NCBI GenBank assembly: GCA_032718475.1
Contig: JAUCBJ010002482.1
Coordinates: 1 to 50,504, forward strand
DNA from: Nemertoderma westbladi
Taxonomy: Eukaryota > Xenacoelomorpha > Nemertodermatida > Nemertodermatidae
Direction: 5' to 3'
DNA length: 50,504 nucleotides
Part shown: one piece after another, positions 46,376 through 50,504 of the stretch
Layout of the letters: each line of letters begins with the position of its first letter
Numbering within the stretch: position 1 is the first letter of the stretch
The notes under the pieces: generated by a model
Databases searched by the model: none
The model's input: only the letters and a program-made list of their open reading frames with translations
Told to the model about the DNA's origin: nothing
Made by a program: the position numbers and the translations under genes

Positions 46376-47894
46376 GGAAGAATTCCAGAACAAAGTTACA
46401 GTGCGGGAAGAATTCTAGAACAAAGTTACAGGGCGGGAAGAATTCTAGAATAAAGTTACAGTGCGGGAAGAATTCCAGAACAAAGTTACAGTGCGGGAAG
46501 AATTCCAGAACAAAGTTACAGTGCGGGAAGAATTCCAGAACAAAGTTACAGTGCGGGAAGAATTCTAGAATAAAGTTACAGTGCGGGAAGAATTCTAGAA
46601 TAAAGTTACAGTGCGGGAAGAATTCTAGAACAAAGTTACATTGCGGGAAGAATTCTAGAATAAAGTTACAGTGCGGGAAGAATTCTAGAATAAATTTACA
46701 TTGCGGGAAGAATTCTAGAATAAAGTTACAGTGCGGGAAGAATTCTAGAACAAAGTTACAGTGCGGGAAGAATTCTAGAATAAAGTTACAGTGCGGGAAG
46801 AATTCTAGAACAAAGTTACAGTGCGGGAAGCATTCTAGAATAAAGTTACAGTGCGGGAAGAATTCTAGAATAAAGTTACAGTGCGGGAAGAATTCTAGAA
46901 TAAAGTTACAGTGCGGGAAGAATTCTAGAACAAATTTACATTGCGGGAAGAATTCTAGAATAAAGTTACAGTGCGGGAAGAATTCCAGAACAAAGTTACA
47001 GTGCGGGAAGAATTCTAGAATAAAGTTACAGTGCGGGAAGAATTCCAGAACAAAGTTACAGTGCGGGAAGAATTCCAGAACAAAGTTACAGTGCGGGAAG
47101 AATTCTAGAATAAAGTTACAGTGCGGGAAGAATTCCAGAACAAAGTTACAGTGCGGGAAGAATTCCAGAACAAAGTTACAGTGCGGGAAGAATTCTAGAA
47201 TAAAGTTACAGTGCGGGAAGAATTCTAGAACAAAGTTACATTGCGGGAAGAATTCTAGAATAAAGTTACAGTGCGGGAAGAATTCCAGAACAAAGTTACA
47301 GTGCGGGAAGAATTCCAGAACAAAGTTACAGTGCGGGAAGAATTCTAGAATAAAGTTACAGTGCGGGAAGAATTCTAGAACAAAGTTACATTGCGGGAAG
47401 AATTCTAGAATAAAGTTACATTGCGGGAAGAATTCTAGAATAAAGTTACAGTGCGGGAAGAATTCTAGAATAAAGTTACAGTGCGGGAAGAATTCTAGAA
47501 CAAAGTTACAGTGCGGGAAGAATTCTAGAATAAAGTTACAGTGCGGGAAGAATTCTAGAACAAAGTTACAGTGCGGGAAGAATTCTAGAATAAAGTTACA
47601 GTGCGGGAAGAATTCTAGAACAAAGTTACAGTGCGGGAAGCATTCTAGAATAAAGTTACAGTGCGGGAAGAATTCTAGAATAAAGTTACAGTGCGGGAAG
47701 AATTCTAGAATAAAGTTACAGTGCGGGAAGAATTCTAGAACAAATTTACATTGCGGGAAGAATTCTAGAATAAAGTTACAGTGCGGGAAGAATTCTAGAA
47801 TAAAGTTACAGTGCGGGAAGAATTCTAGAATAAAGTTACAGTGCGGGAAGAATTCTAGAATAAAGTTACAGTGCGGGAAGAATTCTAGAACATT
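46376..47894 (+). repeat. 30-bp minisatellite in the 3' UTR, about 50 copies
   Basis: Unit GGGAAGAATTCTAGAACAAA plus GTTACAGTGC. Variants are AATTCCAGAAC, TAAAGTT and ATTGCG. It begins about 20 bases after the stop codon and is probably transcribed. The period is a multiple of 3, which makes a 537-codon open frame that I regard as spurious. Confidence 0.95.
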
Positions 47895-48336
47895 GTTTTG
47901 GAAGAATTATTGAACACAGTTTGGAAATGAATTCTAGAACACAGTTGAGGAATAATATGAGAAAGAAATTGTTGCCAAAATAAGAGTAGAGAGTTGCACT
48001 TGTTCAAGACTGTAGGTGGGGACGATTTGTTGTAAGTATAACTGTTTCTCTCGGATTTTGGTCTATTTAGTGATCCAATTAAATATTGTGTAATTTTAAT
48101 TTTACTAAATTATTACGAACAAATAAATAATAAACATAATTGATTTTGTTATATTATTGTTTAATTTTAACAGCCCTTGCGCGGCGTGTACAACAAACCT
48201 GATATGTAATATCACGATGTTACATTCCGATAATTTTCTCACAGAAACAAAAACTCAATAATAATTATAATAATGTTTGATTACCTGTTATATAATGACC
48301 AATCGTATAATTTATATAGGCAGGAGGGTAACTGAC
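47895..48336. other. Tail of the sushi gene 3' region
   Basis: Decayed repeat copies to about 47945, then AT-rich DNA with AATAAA near 48122, a possible polyadenylation signal for the + strand gene. No coding sequence is seen. Confidence 0.5.
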
Positions 48337-48503
48337 CTGAGAGAAGCCACCACGGTGGGTTTCTTTTCTTTAAAACGACCAATAACAGCGCCAATAACTA
48401 CAGCCGCATAGGGCGAGAACTTTTTCCGCAACCCCACAGCTAGTTGGTGCAAGCATTTACCAGCAACAGTTACCAACATAACGTTAGAATCTTTCTGGAC
48501 AAT
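48337..48503 (-). CDS. CKAP5: Isolated CKAP5/XMAP215-like TOG exon
   Basis: The minus strand has an AG acceptor (TTTAG) at 48504-48505, 167 open bases and a GTCAGT donor just below 48337. The translation includes IVQKDSNVMLVTVAGKC, LAVGLRKKFSPYAAVV and GRFKEKKPTVVASL. This pattern matches helix repeats of a TOG domain in ch-TOG/CKAP5, the microtubule polymerase. No flanking CKAP5 exons were recognised in the window. It is either an exon of a gene with long introns that overlaps its neighbours, or a captured exon fragment. 167 is not a multiple of 3, so it cannot stand alone as a skipped cassette without changing frame. Confidence 0.6.
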
Positions 48504-48793
48504 CTAAATATCAAATAATAAATAAGTTAGTAGGAATAATAATTATTTTACGTTTAAAGATTTACAATACAATATTTACTTACGAAAATGTTTACTGTAC
48601 CTACCCTACTCTCTCTGCTACTCGTGGTGACTTCTACATTCAAACAGATCGTTTAACTTCGACACAACGATCAATTAGCTTTCAAGGTCCCCTGATCGGA
48701 ATGACAGAAGGGGGGGGGGGGGGGGGGGGGGTGACTGGATGCAATCCAACTTTACCAATCCGCTAAAAATTTCTAAAATTAGAGTAAATTCTT
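48504..48793. other. Spacer with G22 run
   Basis: Non-coding. Contains a run of 22 G (48710-48731). Confidence 0.7.
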
Positions 48794-49167
48794 AAAAGTA
48801 AGTCAAAAAGTAAGTCAAAAAGTAAGTCAAAAAGTAAGTCAAAAAGTAAGTCAAAAAGTAAGTCAAAAAGTAAGTCAAAAAGTAAGTCAAAAAGTAAGTC
48901 AAAAAGTAAGTCAAAAAGTAAGTCAAAAAGTAAGTCAAAAAGTAAGTCAAAAAGTAAGTCAAAAAGTAAGTCAAAAAGTAAGTCAAAAAGTAAGTCAAAA
49001 AGTAAGTCAAAAAGTAAGTCAAAAAGTAAGTCAAAAAGTAAGTCAAAAAGTAAGTCAAAAAGTAAGTCAAAAAGTTAGTCAAAAAAGTAAGTCAAAAAGT
49101 AAGTCAAAAAGTAAGTCAAAAAGTAAGTCAAAAGGTAAGTCAAAAAGTAAGTCAAAAAGTAAGTCAA
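48794..49167 (+). repeat. 12-bp array, about 31 copies, each with GTAAGT
   Basis: Unit AAAAAGTAAGTC. Every copy holds a perfect GTAAGT on the + strand. The array is almost homogeneous (single changes near 49076 and 49134). There is no coding sense. Confidence 0.95.
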
Positions 49168-50172
49168 TCCGGCCAATTTCACTCAGCACAAGACGCTACA
49201 CACTGTGGGTGGAAGTTAAATTGATAGGAATAAAATAAAAAAATAACTAGAAAACATTTAATAATATTAATTGTTTTCTTTAGATATTTATGGGGTGGGG
49301 TATCACAGATTAAAAAAGGACTATTATTCGAAAAAAATATGTAAGCGGAAAACACCTTTGTTTCACTCATTTTCAATTTAGCGAAATTCAACTATTCTGT
49401 CCGAGTTGTTGAGTTTTACACGAGTTGGCAGGTTTTTAGCAAGAGCGAAGCGAGTGTTAAAATGCAAACGAGTCAAGGGCAGAATAACTGATGATTTGGC
49501 TCATGATTTAACAGATAGTTTTCTACTTAAAAACAGTTAATTCCCTACTGTTGTGGGCACTGGTAGACAAGCACATTTTACTGGTAGCATCAGTATTCAG
49601 TATGGTATAGCCTACAAGGCCTTCTTCTAGAAGGCCTTCTTGGCAGTATACTACTACTACTGTACTAATACCGTGGCGGAACAGCATATACCGGTAGACA
49701 CAGCATGACTGCCTACAACCTAACGTTACTTACCGGTACAGCGTTAATTCAGTAGGCCTAATTAGTAATTATTTTATTAGTAATTAGTGTAACGGTTTAT
49801 TAATTAGTGTTTCAATTGTTACATTACAATACAACCATCCCAAGTCTTTATTATTATTGCAGTATCGGTATTGCATATTATTTTACATTACCGGTACCGC
49901 TTGCAGGCTTGTATTACTGTATTACAGTATTAACGGTATAGGCCTATCTAAAACAAAGAAATACACCTTGAACCTGTGAACTGTTGAATTTGACAATAAA
50001 TCAGACAATTGGTGTTGCAGTGTTGGTGTTGGTGTATGGCTTGGGCCTAATAATACTGTAATAATAAGAACAGAAGAAGGCCTATTCAATTGAGGTAATT
50101 TAAATAGGCCTACGAGTTCAGGAGTTCAGGAGTTACAGAGTTCAGAGTTAGGCTTATTGATAAAACAGTAAA
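49168..50172 (+). other. 5' flank of SELENOS
   Basis: AT-rich, with no coding sequence recognised. The part nearest the gene (49690-50115) holds several TACCGGTA and TAGGCCTA palindromes. It presumably includes the SELENOS promoter and 5' UTR. Confidence 0.6.
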
Positions 50173-50504
50173 ATGGACGACGAAGATCGTGTAGAGGATG
50201 TAAACGACTTCGACCCCAACGTAGTGATGAGTAACCAGCAGTCCGGGATTCTCGCGTCCTACGTGGAGATGGGATGGGGGGTCGTGCAATCCTACGGCTG
50301 GTTCCTTTTACTCGGGGTGCTGGTAGCGATGTACCTCCGGAGTAAGTGGGAGTCGCGACCGGTGAGACAATCACAGGAAGGGCTGCAGTACGACGGGGAG
50401 AAAGCGATACAGAGGCAGGAGGCAATGGAAGCTCACCGGAGGCGACTGCAGGAGGAGTTGAACGCCAAGGCCGCAGTGGTTGCGGAGCAACAGCGAATCA
50501 AAGA
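50173..50504 (+). CDS. SELENOS: Selenoprotein S (VIMP) homologue, 5' part, cut by window end
   Basis: 110 codons from ATG 50173, open to the window edge. An acidic N-terminus (MDDEDRVEDVNDFDPN) is followed by one transmembrane helix at about residues 40-56 (WFLLLGVLVAMYL). Then comes the cytosolic helix with the family pattern IQRQEAMEAHRRRLQEELNA; human SELENOS has a similar KRQEAL...MQEELNA stretch. The family anchors p97/VCP and Derlins at the ER for ERAD. Human SELENOS is 189 residues with Sec at 188, so the Sec/UGA and SECIS lie outside this window. No intron is seen in this part. Confidence 0.85.
   Translation, partial: MDDEDRVEDVNDFDPNVVMSNQQSGILASYVEMGWGVVQSYGWFLLLGVLVAMYLRSKWESRPVRQSQEGLQYDGEKAIQRQEAMEAHRRRLQEELNAKAAVVAEQQRIK

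Noticed and set aside
46376-47894. True heat-shock element array
   Set aside because: Each unit has only the TTCnnGAA dimer. A third pentamer in register is missing, so I keep it only as a low-confidence idea.
46300-47913. 537-codon + strand open frame of repeating GKNSRTKLQC-like units
   Set aside because: It is a by-product of a 30-bp period in the 3' UTR. It overlaps the real terminal exon in a different frame, and the real frame ends at 46355.
48792-49082. 96-codon minus-strand frame of repeated FLTY
   Set aside because: Pure 12-bp repeat translation.

Overview
The window is nuclear DNA of an invertebrate animal, probably marine. The genes have spliceosomal GT-AG introns, the non-coding DNA is AT-rich, and there are long satellites, a tRNA-derived SINE family and non-LTR retrotransposon remnants. 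The proteins are animal-type: sushi/CCP and LDL-receptor-A modules, ZnT5, LAP3, C11orf54, SELENOS and a CKAP5-like exon. I cannot place the phylum from the sequence alone.

One gene dominates. A + strand gene enters the window already open and ends at a TAG at 46353-46355. I assembled 20 exon pieces (1-31 and 635-46355) whose splice phases agree throughout. The joined reading frame is 4,869 codons plus the stop, with no internal stop. It encodes about 52 sushi modules, first in one long run and then alternating strictly with 11 LDLa modules up to the C-terminus. Three sushi modules carry long acidic inserts, each with a tetrabasic, furin-like site. Nearly every intron is phase 1 and falls at the same place inside a sushi module.

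Intron 9 (16980-32355) holds four complete intronless genes: MTRES1-like (-), C11orf54-like (-), SLC30A5/ZnT5 (+) and LAP3 (+). It also holds three SINE copies, two foldback elements and a 50-bp satellite split by a truncated LINE with a 9-bp target-site duplication. Downstream of the giant gene lie a 30-bp repeat array in the 3' UTR, an isolated CKAP5/XMAP215-like exon (-), a 12-bp array, and the first 110 codons of a SELENOS homologue (+), cut by the window end.

The most unusual feature is a set of minisatellites at 5' splice sites. At least three introns begin with an array whose unit is a copy of that intron's own exon end plus its donor: 80-84 bp x5 at the window start, 52/53 bp x about 147 at 1053-8752, and 81 bp x11 at 45038-45907. 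A fourth (41 bp, 12216-12430) carries a decayed copy of its exon end, and two more arrays (27 bp and about 15 bp) start within a few bases of the donor. The units are unrelated to each other, so this looks like a recurring process at donors rather than one repeat family. I recall a similar class of intron-start minisatellites being reported in amphioxus, so the class may not be wholly new. The scale, the number within one gene and the in-frame extension potential still deserve a close look.
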